DNA of 64,000 bases. It comes from Mucilaginibacter sp. OK268. Its GTDB lineage: Bacteria > Bacteroidota > Bacteroidia > Sphingobacteriales > Sphingobacteriaceae. Both the position numbers and the translations under genes were made by a program. Position 1 is the stretch's first letter. Each line of letters opens with the position of its first letter. This document shows positions 25,269 through 33,047 of this stretch, piece by piece. Location of the stretch: positions 992,001 to 1,056,000 of the forward strand of contig NZ_FNJV01000001.1 of assembly GCF_900103125.1 (NCBI RefSeq), given 5' to 3'. The notes below the pieces were generated by a model, which worked only from the letters and a program-made list of their open reading frames with translations, had not been told where the DNA came from and did no database searches.

Positions 25269-25691
25269 CTACGGATGCGCCGCAACCCAAACCTCGCCAT
25301 CCTCAAAAGCTTCTTTTTTCCAAATGGGTACCGTTTGTTTCAGGGTATCGATGATGTAGCGGCAGGCCTCAAAAGCGGCATCACGATGGGCCGCAGATAC
25401 GGCAATGATCACCGGTACTTCGCCAACCTGTAAAGTACCCGTGCGGTGATGGATCAATACCTTTTGTACCGGCCATTTTTCAAAGGCTTGTTGGGCTATC
25501 TTCTCCATTTCGCTGATGGCCATGGGTTCATAGGCTTCAAAATCAAGCTTCAGCACCGGTTTACCCTTGGTTGCATTACGTACTGTTCCAATAAATACAT
25601 CAATGCCCCCTGACTCGGGCGACATGATCCAATCGATACAAGACTGAACGTTCAGGCTTTCTGAAGAAAGCACGATCTGTGTGTTATTCAT
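25269..25691 (-). CDS. moaE: Molybdopterin synthase catalytic subunit MoaE
   Basis: Large subunit of MPT synthase, which adds two sulfurs from MoaD thiocarboxylate to cPMP. 140 residues, normal length. Motifs: GGIDVFIGTVRNATKGKPV (about 28-46), LDFEAYEPMAISEM, VLIHHRTGTLQVGEVPVII (about 79-97), AHRDAAFEACRYIID and the active-site lysines in VPIWKKEAFEDG (about 120-131). Transcribed leftward; its start overlaps the 3' end of the acetyltransferase gene by 8 nt. moaD is upstream on the same strand, so moaD-GNAT-moaE reads as a minus-strand unit facing the plus-strand moa genes. Confidence 0.96.
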   Translation of the reverse strand: MNNTQIVLSSESLNVQSCIDWIMSPESGGIDVFIGTVRNATKGKPVLKLDFEAYEPMAISEMEKIAQQAFEKWPVQKVLIHHRTGTLQVGEVPVIIAVSAAHRDAAFEACRYIIDTLKQTVPIWKKEAFEDGEVWVAAHP

Positions 25692-26115
25692 CGGGCAGCA
25701 TTTTTATAAAATATTTTGGCGATTCCTCATATCCCTGGCGTTCATAAAAACGATGGGCATCTACTCTGCGCGAATGACAGTGAACTTCTATCCGGTCGCA
25801 TTTTCGTTCGGTCGCCAATTTAGTAAAATGTTCTTCGAGCGCGTTGCCGATACCATTGCCGCGTGCGCTTTCATTAACAGCAAAACAGCTTATGCGGGCA
25901 TAATCGCCACGGGTGGTTAGCTGCGGAATAAAATCAAAAGCGATGAAACCGGCAACAACACCATTCAGCTCATAAACCAATACGGTTGATAACGGCTGGC
26001 TAAGCACCACCTCCAGGTTCTGTGGTAAATAACTTTCTGTTCCCGGGTAACCCAGTTGTTCCAGTAATTTACAAATCGCCGGATGATCGGCCAGAGTAGC
26101 TTTCCTGATGCTCAT
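25684..26115 (-). CDS. GNAT-family N-acetyltransferase
   Basis: A 143-residue single-domain acetyltransferase. The acetyl-CoA pyrophosphate-binding motif A is CFAVNESARGNGIGNALEEH (about 78-97; the RGNGIG core fits Q/RxxGxG/A), followed by HCHSRRVDAHRFYERQGYEE, the usual C-terminal FYxxxGF region. Acts on an amine or protein N-terminus; the substrate is unknown. It sits between moaD and moaE and overlaps moaE by 8 nt, so it is probably co-expressed with MPT synthase, though no acetylation step is known in Moco synthesis. It may be a passenger gene. Confidence 0.9.
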   Translation of the reverse strand: MSIRKATLADHPAICKLLEQLGYPGTESYLPQNLEVVLSQPLSTVLVYELNGVVAGFIAFDFIPQLTTRGDYARISCFAVNESARGNGIGNALEEHFTKLATERKCDRIEVHCHSRRVDAHRFYERQGYEESPKYFIKMLPDE

Positions 26116-26132
26116 ATAGTTTGTTTGTGATT

Positions 26133-26222
26133 AAGGATTGAGGGAGCAAAGAACAAAGACTTTTTATCCGCTTGTATTTTTATTTTTCAATCCTTGCTCT
26201 TTGCTCCAAAAATCCTTGCTCT
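26133..26222. repeat. AGGATTG/CAATCCTT inverted repeat left of moaD
   Basis: AAGGATTGAGGGAGCAAAGA is mirrored by CAATCCTTGCTCTTTGCTCC, followed by another ATCCTTGCTC. A related cluster lies on the other side of moaD at 26758-26837. Confidence 0.65.
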
Positions 26223-26228
26223 AAGAAG

Positions 26229-26471
26229 TTATCCGCCGCTTACCGGTGGTATAATAGCAATTTCGTCACGTTCATGTATCGTATCACCGGGTAGGGCATA
26301 CTCATTGTTTACAGCTACCATGTACGATGCCAGTTGTTTCAATCGCGGATATTGCTGCTCCAGCAGGTATTTTAAATTGTATATAGTGGCATCGTTTGTC
26401 AATTCAAGGCTAACCAGCGAACTTCCAAATATCTCCTTTGCCACACCAAATGCCAGCACATTAATCTTCAT
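26229..26471 (-). CDS. moaD: Molybdopterin synthase sulfur carrier subunit MoaD
   Basis: Small ubiquitin-like subunit of MPT synthase; its C-terminal glycine carries the thiocarboxylate sulfur. 80 residues, normal length, from the ATG at 26471 (the frame is open further upstream, but the upstream part does not resemble the family). The beta-grasp start MKINVLAFGVAKEIFG and the end AIIPPVSGG with obligatory Gly-Gly are diagnostic. It leads the minus-strand group moaD-GNAT-moaE. Its partner MoaE is 540 nt downstream, separated by a palindromic repeat and the acetyltransferase gene. Confidence 0.95.
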   Translation of the reverse strand: MKINVLAFGVAKEIFGSSLVSLELTNDATIYNLKYLLEQQYPRLKQLASYMVAVNNEYALPGDTIHERDEIAIIPPVSGG

Positions 26472-26578
26472 ACTCAAAATTAGGGCAAAATAGTTAAGAA
26501 AGGAGAGGAAATGAAAATTAATTGAGGAAACATAGAGCATAGATTTTGGAGGAAAGAGCCCATGTCTGAAAGAATGTT

Positions 26579-26716
26579 TTTGGCTAAAGCCAGCAAATAC
26601 TTCCGTTATCCGCCCCATAAATGGGACGGCAATGAATAGAACAGCGTTGATTTTATCCTTCATTGCCGTTGGTTTTAACCAACGGACTAATTAAACAGTT
26701 ATGGGCTTTAGCCAAA
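26579..26716. repeat. Nested palindromic element between moaD and fdhD
   Basis: Outer arms TTTGGCTAAAGCC (26579-26591) and GGCTTTAGCCAAA (26704-26716) are perfect. Inner arms GGCAATGAA/TTCATTGCC lie inside, next to the palindrome CCGTTGGTTTTAACCAACGG (26666-26685). The spacer from 26472 to 26878 holds no gene; this element and the AATCCTTG repeats fill it. Confidence 0.8.
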
Positions 26717-26757
26717 CTCGTTATTTAGCCCCTATTTTAAACCTTCCGAATACCAGC

Positions 26758-26837
26758 GGAACAAGGACTTTTTATCCTTGCTATTTGTTCCTTCAATCCT
26801 TGTTCCAAAAGTCTTTGCTCCCTCAATCCTTGTTCTC
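26758..26837. repeat. AATCCTTG repeat cluster right of moaD
   Basis: Several TCAATCCTTGTTC/TTTGCTCC units in tandem, matching the arms of the element at 26133-26222. Extragenic palindrome family, no coding potential. Confidence 0.6.
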
Positions 26838-26866
26838 AAAAAGAAACAAAGCCGCCGCGTAAATTG

Positions 26867-26874
26867 TATATTTG
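26867..26874 (+). promoter_or_regulatory. Candidate -7 box directly at fdhD start
   Basis: TATATTTG fits TAnnTTTG but ends only 4 nt before the fdhD ATG. If used, the mRNA would be leaderless or nearly so. No -33 match is seen, so this may be chance. Confidence 0.3.
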
Positions 26875-26878
26875 ATGT

Positions 26879-27748
26879 ATGGCTGCCAATTCTACACATA
26901 GTATCCGCGTTATCAAGGTAAATGCTGCCGAAATAGCTTCAGCTACCGATGTGCTCGCCATTGAAGAACCACTGGAGATCAGGCTGGAGCATGGTATTGA
27001 TGGGCAACGACAGGTACAGAATATCTCTGTTACCATGCGTACACCCGGTCATGATGCTGAGCTGGCTGCCGGTTTTTTATTTACCGAAGGCATCATCAAA
27101 AATCCGGAAGATATCGCGAAAACAGAGCATTGTTTTATAGCCTGTGCCGAAAATAAGGAGAATGTGATACAGGTAAGTCTGGCGCCCGGTGTTGTACCTC
27201 ATTTGCAAAATATCGAGCGTAATTTTTATACCACCTCCAGCTGCGGGGTTTGCGGCAAAGGCTCCATCGATGCCATCCGCACCGTAAGCAGTTTTGCCGG
27301 CGAGCGGGATGATAACGATACTATACAAGCCCCTGTTTTATACCAATTGCCTGCGATACTCCGCAAGCATCAGCGGGTATTTGAGGATACAGGCGGATTA
27401 CACGCTTCGGCCTTGTTCAGTACCATGGGCGAGTTGTTGCTGTTACGTGAAGACGTGGGCAGGCATAATGCCCTTGATAAACTCATAGGCGCGGCGCTGA
27501 ACTATAATTGGCTGCCGTTACAACAAACCATATTATTGCTGAGTGGCAGGGCAAGTTTTGAACTAGTACAAAAGGCGGCGATGGCGGGCATCAATATTAT
27601 AGCAGCGGTTGGAGCGCCTTCAAGCCTGGCCGTGGAATTGGCCAATGAATTTAACATCACGCTGATCGGTTTTTTACGCGATGAGCGTTTTAATGTATAT
27701 ACCGCGGCACACCGCGTACAGATACCCCGTTATGAAGATACGTATTAA
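26879..27748 (+). CDS. fdhD: Formate dehydrogenase accessory sulfurtransferase FdhD
   Basis: Transfers sulfur from a cysteine desulfurase to the bis-MGD cofactor before it is inserted into formate-dehydrogenase-type enzymes. 289 residues. The persulfide-carrying CxxC is in TTSSCGVCGKGSID (about 119-132). Other family segments are MRTPGHDAELAAGFLFTEGI (about 52-71), GGLHASALF (about 173) and REDVGRHNALDKLIGA (about 190-205). It overlaps the small downstream gene by 17 nt, and that gene overlaps the molybdoenzyme gene by 4 nt. FdhD is thus translationally linked to its probable client. Confidence 0.96.
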   Translation: MAANSTHSIRVIKVNAAEIASATDVLAIEEPLEIRLEHGIDGQRQVQNISVTMRTPGHDAELAAGFLFTEGIIKNPEDIAKTEHCFIACAENKENVIQVSLAPGVVPHLQNIERNFYTTSSCGVCGKGSIDAIRTVSSFAGERDDNDTIQAPVLYQLPAILRKHQRVFEDTGGLHASALFSTMGELLLLREDVGRHNALDKLIGAALNYNWLPLQQTILLLSGRASFELVQKAAMAGINIIAAVGAPSSLAVELANEFNITLIGFLRDERFNVYTAAHRVQIPRYEDTY

Positions 27749-28088
27749 AGGCAATTCATTAAGATACCGGCTTACCCGTACAGATACCTTCAGGCTTGCA
27801 GAAGAAGGTCACCTGCGCGAGGCGGTTGATTTTGGCAGTAAGCAACTGTTTTATGCTTTGCAGGTGGTGGATGACGAACAATTATCCGCGACTTTTAAGG
27901 ATGATACCATTACCGTGTATATACCTGCAAAACTGTTACAGGAATTTTCCGATACGGATAAGGTGGGTTTTGAAGGTATTCATGGCAACCTGCACCTGTT
28001 GGTAGAGAAAGATTTTACCTGTCTGGATAACGTGGCCGAAGATCAGAGCGATAATTACCCCAATCCTTTAGCAGCAAAAAAGAAATGA
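27732..28088 (+). CDS. Small uncharacterised protein linking fdhD and the molybdoenzyme
   Basis: A 118-residue soluble protein beginning MKIRIKGNSLRYRLTRTD, with predicted beta-strands and no signal or membrane segment. I chose the ATG at 27732, which overlaps the fdhD end by 17 nt; the longer open frame upstream is only a shadow of fdhD. Its last codons overlap the start of the molybdoenzyme gene (AATGA-type junction). I do not recognise the family. Strict packing between FdhD and an FdhF/YdeP-like enzyme suggests a chaperone, maturation or regulatory protein for that enzyme, which is inference from context only. Confidence 0.8.
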   Translation: MKIRIKGNSLRYRLTRTDTFRLAEEGHLREAVDFGSKQLFYALQVVDDEQLSATFKDDTITVYIPAKLLQEFSDTDKVGFEGIHGNLHLLVEKDFTCLDNVAEDQSDNYPNPLAAKKK

Positions 28089-30412
28089 GCAAGGCATTGA
28101 AAGAGCCGGAACAGCCGGCAGCAGAAAATCCTGAAAAACTGCTGGATCTGAAATTAACAGAGCAAAAACAATGGGCGGCAGGTATCCCCGCGGTAAAAGC
28201 CGCCATGGTTGATATTATACAGGAAGCCGGCTTTGTACGCGGCATGGAAGGCTTGTTTAAAATGAACAAGAAGGACGGTTTCGACTGCTCCGGCTGTGCC
28301 TGGCCCGATCCGGATGACGATAGATCGCCGGTTGCGGAATATTGTGAGAACGGCGCCAAGGCCCTGGCTGAAGAAGCTACCACTAAAAAACTGACAGCCG
28401 ATTTCTTTGCTGAAAACTCCGTGTTCGATCTGGCTAAGCTCAATGATTATGAGATAGGGAAGAAGGGGCGGATAGCCCAGCCTGTTTATTTGCCCAAAGG
28501 CGCTACACATTACCAGCCTATCAGTTGGGATGATGCCTTTAAAAAAATAGGCGATAAGCTAAGCAGCCTGGCATCACCTGATGAGGCTGCTTTTTATACC
28601 TCTGGTCGTACCAGTAACGAGGCCTCTTTTACGTATCAACTTTTTGTACGCGAATACGGTACCAATAACCTGCCCGATTGCTCCAATATGTGTCATGAAT
28701 CAAGTGGAGTGGCTCTTACGGAAACTATAGGTATAGGTAAAGGAACCGTTACCCTGAATGATTTTTACGATACCGATGTGATCATCATTATGGGGCAAAA
28801 CCCGGGTACCAACCACCCGCGGATGCTCACCGCCCTGCAAAAGGGTAAGGCCAGAGGGGCAAAGATCATCGCCATAAATCCATTACACGAGGCCGGACTC
28901 ATGGGTTTTAAAAACCCGCAAACGGTTAAAGGCATCCTGGGTATAGATTCGCACCTGGCCGATCTTTATCTGCAGGTAAAAATAAACGGGGACATGGCCC
29001 TGCTCAAGGCGATAGAGAAGCTGTTGTATCAAGCTGAATTGGAAAACCCAGGCAAAGTGTTTGATCATGAATTCATCAAAAGCAGCACCGAAGGCTACGA
29101 GGCTTTTCTGGCCAGTTTAAACCGGTACACTATGGATGAGTTGGCCCTTGAGGCTGGTGTTCCTTTGGCCCAGATTGAGCAGGCTGCTGAAATGCTGAAA
29201 GATAAAAGCCGCATTATTGTGTGCTGGGCTATGGGTATTACCCAACACAAAAATGGCGTGGATACCATTAAAGAGATCGTTAACCTTACCGCCTTAAAAG
29301 GCGCCATTGGCAAACCTGGTGCAGGATTATGCCCGGTAAGGGGGCACAGCAATGTACAGGGTAACCGTACCATGATGATCTACGATAAACCTTCGCCCAA
29401 GCAGCTGGATAAACTGAAAGAGGTTTTTGGTTTTGAGCCGCCGCGCGGGCATGGTTATGATGTGGTGGAATCGATACAGGCCATGCATGAAGGTAAACTG
29501 AAAGTGTTTTTTGCGATGGGAGGTAATTTCCTTTCGGCTACACCGGATACGGTTTATACCGCCGATGCCATGCGCAAGCTCGAAATGTCGGTACATGTAT
29601 CAACCAAGCTTAACCGTAGTCATTTGGTGCACGGGAATGAGGCGCTAATATTGCCTACACTATCACGGAGTGATAAGGATATGATCAACGGAGAAGCACA
29701 GTTTATTACCTGCGAAAATTCGATGGGGGTGGTGCAAATGTCAAAAGGGATGCTGAAACCTATATCGGACGATCTGATGAACGAGAACCAGATCGTTTGT
29801 AACCTGGCCAAGGCTACTTTAGGCAATCGTTCTGTGGTTAATTGGGATAAATACGCGATGAGTTATGATGCCGTGCGCGATGATATTGCACGTGTGATAC
29901 CCGGTTTTGAAGATTATAATCAGCGGGTACGTGTCCCTGCCGGTTTTTACCTACCCAATGCTCCCCGCACCGGTAAATTTGAAAATAAGATCAATGGTAC
30001 CAGGATAGGTTTTGCCATAACCGAACTACCGAAACATGATATAGCCGCTGATGAGTACCGTATGGGCACCATCCGCAGTCACGACCAGTTTAATACCACT
30101 TTATATGGCCTTGACGACCGTTACCGTGGTATCCATAATGAGCGCCGGGTGATATTCATGAACGAGCAGGATATGCGTAAAGCCGGCTTTAAATCGGGCG
30201 AAAAGGTTGATCTGCTTAATCATTATGGTGGTGTAGAGCGGGTAGCGCGCCTGTTTATAGTAGTGCCTTACAATATCCCCCAAGGGAACACGGCTACGTA
30301 TTATCCCGAAGCCAATGTATTGATACCGATAGACAGCGTTGCCGAGAAAAGTAACACACCCACCTCAAAACTGGTGTTTATCAAGATCAAAAAGCACGAA
30401 GAAAAAGCATAA
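28085..30412 (+). CDS. FdhF/YdeP-family molybdopterin oxidoreductase alpha subunit
   Basis: A 775-residue bis-MGD oxidoreductase of the DMSO-reductase superfamily. The N-terminal Cys set FDCSGCAWPDP (Cys about 68 and 71) with a further Cys in EYCENG (about 91) is a YdeP-like variant of the Fe-S motif. The probable Mo ligand is Cys 203 in SNMCHESSGVALTETIGIG. Cofactor segments VIIIMGQNPGTNHPRML, GLCPVRGHSNVQGNRTM and YYPEANVLIP (C-terminal) follow. This group (FdhF/YdeP, alpha-subunit-only) includes acid-resistance YdeP and formate-dehydrogenase-like proteins with unclear electron partners. No beta/gamma subunit or Tat signal is present, so it is cytoplasmic. It is the only molybdoenzyme in the window. 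Confidence 0.92.
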   Translation: MSKALKEPEQPAAENPEKLLDLKLTEQKQWAAGIPAVKAAMVDIIQEAGFVRGMEGLFKMNKKDGFDCSGCAWPDPDDDRSPVAEYCENGAKALAEEATTKKLTADFFAENSVFDLAKLNDYEIGKKGRIAQPVYLPKGATHYQPISWDDAFKKIGDKLSSLASPDEAAFYTSGRTSNEASFTYQLFVREYGTNNLPDCSNMCHESSGVALTETIGIGKGTVTLNDFYDTDVIIIMGQNPGTNHPRMLTALQKGKARGAKIIAINPLHEAGLMGFKNPQTVKGILGIDSHLADLYLQVKINGDMALLKAIEKLLYQAELENPGKVFDHEFIKSSTEGYEAFLASLNRYTMDELALEAGVPLAQIEQAAEMLKDKSRIIVCWAMGITQHKNGVDTIKEIVNLTALKGAIGKPGAGLCPVRGHSNVQGNRTMMIYDKPSPKQLDKLKEVFGFEPPRGHGYDVVESIQAMHEGKLKVFFAMGGNFLSATPDTVYTADAMRKLEMSVHVSTKLNRSHLVHGNEALILPTLSRSDKDMINGEAQFITCENSMGVVQMSKGMLKPISDDLMNENQIVCNLAKATLGNRSVVNWDKYAMSYDAVRDDIARVIPGFEDYNQRVRVPAGFYLPNAPRTGKFENKINGTRIGFAITELPKHDIAADEYRMGTIRSHDQFNTTLYGLDDRYRGIHNERRVIFMNEQDMRKAGFKSGEKVDLLNHYGGVERVARLFIVVPYNIPQGNTATYYPEANVLIPIDSVAEKSNTPTSKLVFIKIKKHEEKA

Positions 30413-30418
30413 CGAATT

Positions 30419-30494
30419 TGTCATTTCGAACGAGGTACGAGGAGAAATCTTCTGCAACATTCCTGATCATTAGGTAAGCGTAAAAGATTTCTCA
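30419..30494. repeat. GGAGAAATCTT/AAGATTTCTC repeat
   Basis: TTTCGAACGAGGTACGAGGAGAAATCTT followed about 30 bp later by AAAGATTTCTCACCTC. An imperfect dispersed inverted repeat downstream of the molybdoenzyme gene. No T-run terminator accompanies it. Confidence 0.6.
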
Positions 30495-30503
30495 CCTCAC
30501 CAG

Positions 30504-30546
30504 AGCACAAGTCAGCTACCCGTCGGCAACCGCACAAGACTTGCGC
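30504..30546. repeat. Partial GCGCAAGTCTTGTG repeat, copy 3
   Basis: GAGCACAAGTC ... GCACAAGACTTGCGCT matches the right half of the elements at 15725 and 15977; the left arm is missing. Confidence 0.7.
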
Positions 30547-30650
30547 TAAAAATGGAAAAGAACTTTAGTCACATAATTATTTATTGAAATAATATGCTTT
30601 TAAATTATATTGCTTTAATATTTCAAATCTAAAACTTAAAGCAATATAAA

Positions 30651-30902
30651 ATGAAAACAGATCTGTACACCAAAATTGTATTAACCATTATCGCGGTAGC
30701 TTTAACCGTAAACCTGTTGAAAGGAAGTGCTACCCCTGCACAAGCTGATGGCAAACACTATGTTAGCGTACCCCTTAATCCCGATGGCAGTCTGAATGTT
30801 ACTATCAAAAACACGCAGGATGTAATGAAGGTAAGCATCAGTGATATTGATCCTTACGCATTCAGAAATGTAACGCCTTTGGAGGTTAAAGTCAGGAACT
30901 AA
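30651..30902 (+). CDS. Small exported or membrane-anchored protein, unknown
   Basis: An 83-residue protein with an N-terminal hydrophobic segment (about 8-24, KIVLTIIAVALTVNLLKG) that could be a signal anchor or an uncleaved signal. The rest is a short polar domain containing NPDGSLNVTIKN and ending KVRN. The clear ATG, AT-rich leader and regular codon use support a gene. No family recognised. It is convergent with the lipoprotein gene at 30916, with a 13-nt gap and no terminator between. Confidence 0.65.
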   Translation: MKTDLYTKIVLTIIAVALTVNLLKGSATPAQADGKHYVSVPLNPDGSLNVTIKNTQDVMKVSISDIDPYAFRNVTPLEVKVRN

Positions 30903-30915
30903 CAGTTACCGGCAC

Positions 30916-31632
30916 TTAAGGTAAGGCTTTGCGCGACACATAAATTACGGCGGGGGTATTGTCCCCGTTGAAGGTGAATGTATCTTTTTCTTTATTGTAG
31001 ATACCGCCGGAAGCGGCTACATACAGGCGGTCGTTACTATCCATATACAGGTTCTCGATCCGGGCATTAAACGGAAAATCGAGCGTATTACCCTCCCGGA
31101 GTATGGTAGTAGGCCTATGGGTATAAGCATTGCTATTGGTCGAAACTGGCTTGGTATTATATTTTAGTTCGTAGATTACCTTGTTTTGCGCCGATTGCAC
31201 AATACCAATTGGTTTACTGATTTTCTGTGCCCGTTGGTAATCTAAGTAACGGTTCCAGTTTTTGCCCATATCAAGGGTATAGAATTGCGCTACCGAGGCT
31301 TTCAGGGTTCCTTCCAATTCCAGGCCACCGGTAAGTAATAACGACATTACAGTATCTTTATTGGTGTATAGTCCTTGTATGGGGCCGTTAAAGTTTTTAG
31401 ATTCCTGCCAGCTTTTGCCCTTATCCGTAGTAAAATAGGCTTTGGTATGCGTAGTAACCAGCAAGGTATCATCAATATTACCGGCAATAGCGTAGGCTGT
31501 GCGGCCATTGGGTATTTCCAGTTTGATCCAGTTGGGGTCTTCCTGATTGGTTACGACAGGCGATTTATTATCTTTTTTGCAGGAAGCAATAATAAAGGCA
31601 ATAGCGGAGATGATAAGGAGTAATTTTTTCAT
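30916..31632 (-). CDS. Putative lipoprotein with BNR/sialidase-like repeats
   Basis: A 238-residue protein with a lipoprotein signal (lipobox IASC, Cys about 18, followed by KKDN, typical of Bacteroidota lipoproteins). The mature part has several short blocks that resemble BNR/photosystem-stability-type beta-propeller blades: AYFTTDKGKSWQ (about 67-78), YTLDMGKNWNRY (about 127) and DSNDRLYVAASGGIYN (about 205). A full propeller would need more repeats than seen, so this may be a partial blade set. Surface or periplasmic location is likely; function unknown. A 13-bp inverted repeat lies just upstream. Confidence 0.75.
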   Translation of the reverse strand: MKKLLLIISAIAFIIASCKKDNKSPVVTNQEDPNWIKLEIPNGRTAYAIAGNIDDTLLVTTHTKAYFTTDKGKSWQESKNFNGPIQGLYTNKDTVMSLLLTGGLELEGTLKASVAQFYTLDMGKNWNRYLDYQRAQKISKPIGIVQSAQNKVIYELKYNTKPVSTNSNAYTHRPTTILREGNTLDFPFNARIENLYMDSNDRLYVAASGGIYNKEKDTFTFNGDNTPAVIYVSRKALP

Positions 31633-31649
31633 AAGCAGGGTTCATAAAT

Positions 31650-31686
31650 AATAATACCATATAGAACGTGCTAATATGGTATTATT
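31650..31686. promoter_or_regulatory. 13-bp perfect inverted repeat upstream of lipoprotein gene
   Basis: AATAATACCATAT (31650-31662) and ATATGGTATTATT (31674-31686) are exact inverted repeats with an 11-nt loop. They lie between the methyltransferase stop and the lipoprotein start on the minus strand. Could be an operator or a weak terminator; the stem is AT-rich. Confidence 0.55.
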
Positions 31687-31727
31687 GGTATGACCTGCAA
31701 TTTATAATTTGGTTTAATAAGAAAAAA

Positions 31728-32612
31728 TTAATCGGCCAGTTTTAAACGCCATGTGGCACGGACGCGCCCGGCGCTGCGCAAATTCGCCAATTGTTCCTGG
31801 GTGGCATTGGCCCGAAGATATTTTAGCGAGCCCGAGTTTTGATGCTCCGCTTCGGCTTCTTTGTCGATAATGAACCCTTCTGCTTTAAAAAAAGCTGCGG
31901 CTTCTTCAAAACTATTGAACTTGTTTTCGTCAATGCGGTGCCCCCTGAGAAATTCCTGTAGTTCATCGTTTATTTTAAGCTCCGGGAAACTTTTTGAGGA
32001 TTTAACATAGATGTCGGCCGTAATCCAGTAGCCTCCCCGCTGCCGGAGCACCTCGCGGATATTATGGCATAACTTTCGTTTTTCGTCCATATTCAGGTAA
32101 ACCAGCAGCCCTTCGTTTACAATGACTATCTCGCTTTCGGGGAAATGATTCATTGTGGCTGTAAAAGCAGCCTCGTCAAGCGCGTTGAGGGCTAAAGTTT
32201 CCAGTTCACCATGAGGTATAGCATCATAAGGCAATAGATCCTCCAGTAGGCTTAGCTTGGTTGCAATTACCTCTGGCAGATCGGTATCAATGTAATAAAC
32301 CTCCTTATTCAATACCGAGCTTAACCCCCGGAATGAAAAACCGGAGGATATCTCTAAAATATTTTGAACCGGTAAACTATCTAATAATTGGTTAATGCTT
32401 TTATACCGCGATTCAAAGTGCAGCACACGAGCCCAAAAAGCAAGATCCTTGATGCTAAAATCCGGCTGGTACTGATCGGGGCGACTGATCAGTTTGGCTG
32501 CTTCCAGCGCAAAAGGAATATCTGTAAAGCCTTTCAGCAATAATAATGCGCGCGCCGAAGGGCTAATGCTGCTATAATCCCGGTTATTTGGAAGGAATTC
32601 TTCGTTGTTCAT
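31728..32612 (-). CDS. Leucine carboxyl methyltransferase-like SAM methyltransferase
   Basis: A 294-residue protein of the Ppm1/LCMT-type SAM methyltransferase group. Segments: LAFWARVLHFESRYKSINQL (about 56-75), the SAM-site stretch ILEISSGFSFRGLSSVLN (about 84-101; G-x-G variant) and YIDTDLPEVIATK, then EIVIVNEGLLVYLNMDEKRK (about 161-180), a signature region of this group. I take the ATG at 32612 rather than the longer frame because the VOC gene ends at 32615. The two genes are thus 2 nt apart and probably co-transcribed. The bacterial substrate is unknown; O-methylation of a small acid is typical. Confidence 0.83.
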   Translation of the reverse strand: MNNEEFLPNNRDYSSISPSARALLLLKGFTDIPFALEAAKLISRPDQYQPDFSIKDLAFWARVLHFESRYKSINQLLDSLPVQNILEISSGFSFRGLSSVLNKEVYYIDTDLPEVIATKLSLLEDLLPYDAIPHGELETLALNALDEAAFTATMNHFPESEIVIVNEGLLVYLNMDEKRKLCHNIREVLRQRGGYWITADIYVKSSKSFPELKINDELQEFLRGHRIDENKFNSFEEAAAFFKAEGFIIDKEAEAEHQNSGSLKYLRANATQEQLANLRSAGRVRATWRLKLAD

Positions 32613-32614
32613 GG

Positions 32615-32971
32615 TTAAATTGACTGTTGAATAATAATGCAAACGGAGGTTTCATCGTGTACGGCAAATTCTTTTAAGCCCCAGGGTTGATTTTTGATCA
32701 CCTTTAAATTAGGGTGTAGTATTTCCGGATGTTTGGCGCTGACCTCCGCATAAAACCCTTCAATATCGTCGGTATCTATCCTCATCTCGGGGCGATCATT
32801 TACATAAAAATCATCTTCACTGGCTACTAACTGAATAGTAACACCGTCGCGGGCCATAATGTAAAACCCATCTTCAGAATACTTTGTTTCAAAACCAAGC
32901 GCGGTGAAAAGGTTTACACCTATCTGAACATCCTTATAAATGATCTTTGGGATTATTTTTAGCAAACTCAT
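32615..32971 (-). CDS. VOC-family (glyoxalase/bleomycin-resistance-like) protein
   Basis: A 118-residue vicinal-oxygen-chelate-fold protein. Starts with KIIPKIIYKDVQIGVNLFTA, then GFETKYSEDGFYIMARDGVT, a pattern like antibiotic-sequestering and glyoxalase-like proteins, and ends QPWGLKEFAVHDETSVCIII, matching the WG..E..v.D..G segment. A catalytic metal set (His/Glu) is not obvious, so binding rather than catalysis is possible. It is upstream of, and nearly joined to, the methyltransferase gene. A paired role is suggested but unproven. Confidence 0.8.
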   Translation of the reverse strand: MSLLKIIPKIIYKDVQIGVNLFTALGFETKYSEDGFYIMARDGVTIQLVASEDDFYVNDRPEMRIDTDDIEGFYAEVSAKHPEILHPNLKVIKNQPWGLKEFAVHDETSVCIIIQQSI

Positions 32972-33047
32972 GATTTAAAATGTTTAACAAGTTAAAATTC
33001 AGAAGTTTTTCCGGTGGAACATTTAACAAAAGATAAATAATACGAGG

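Noticed and set aside
26472..26663. N-terminal extension of the moaD frame
   Set aside because: The frame is open to 26663, but the extra 64 residues come from a palindromic repeat, and MoaD homologues begin at MKINVLAFG.
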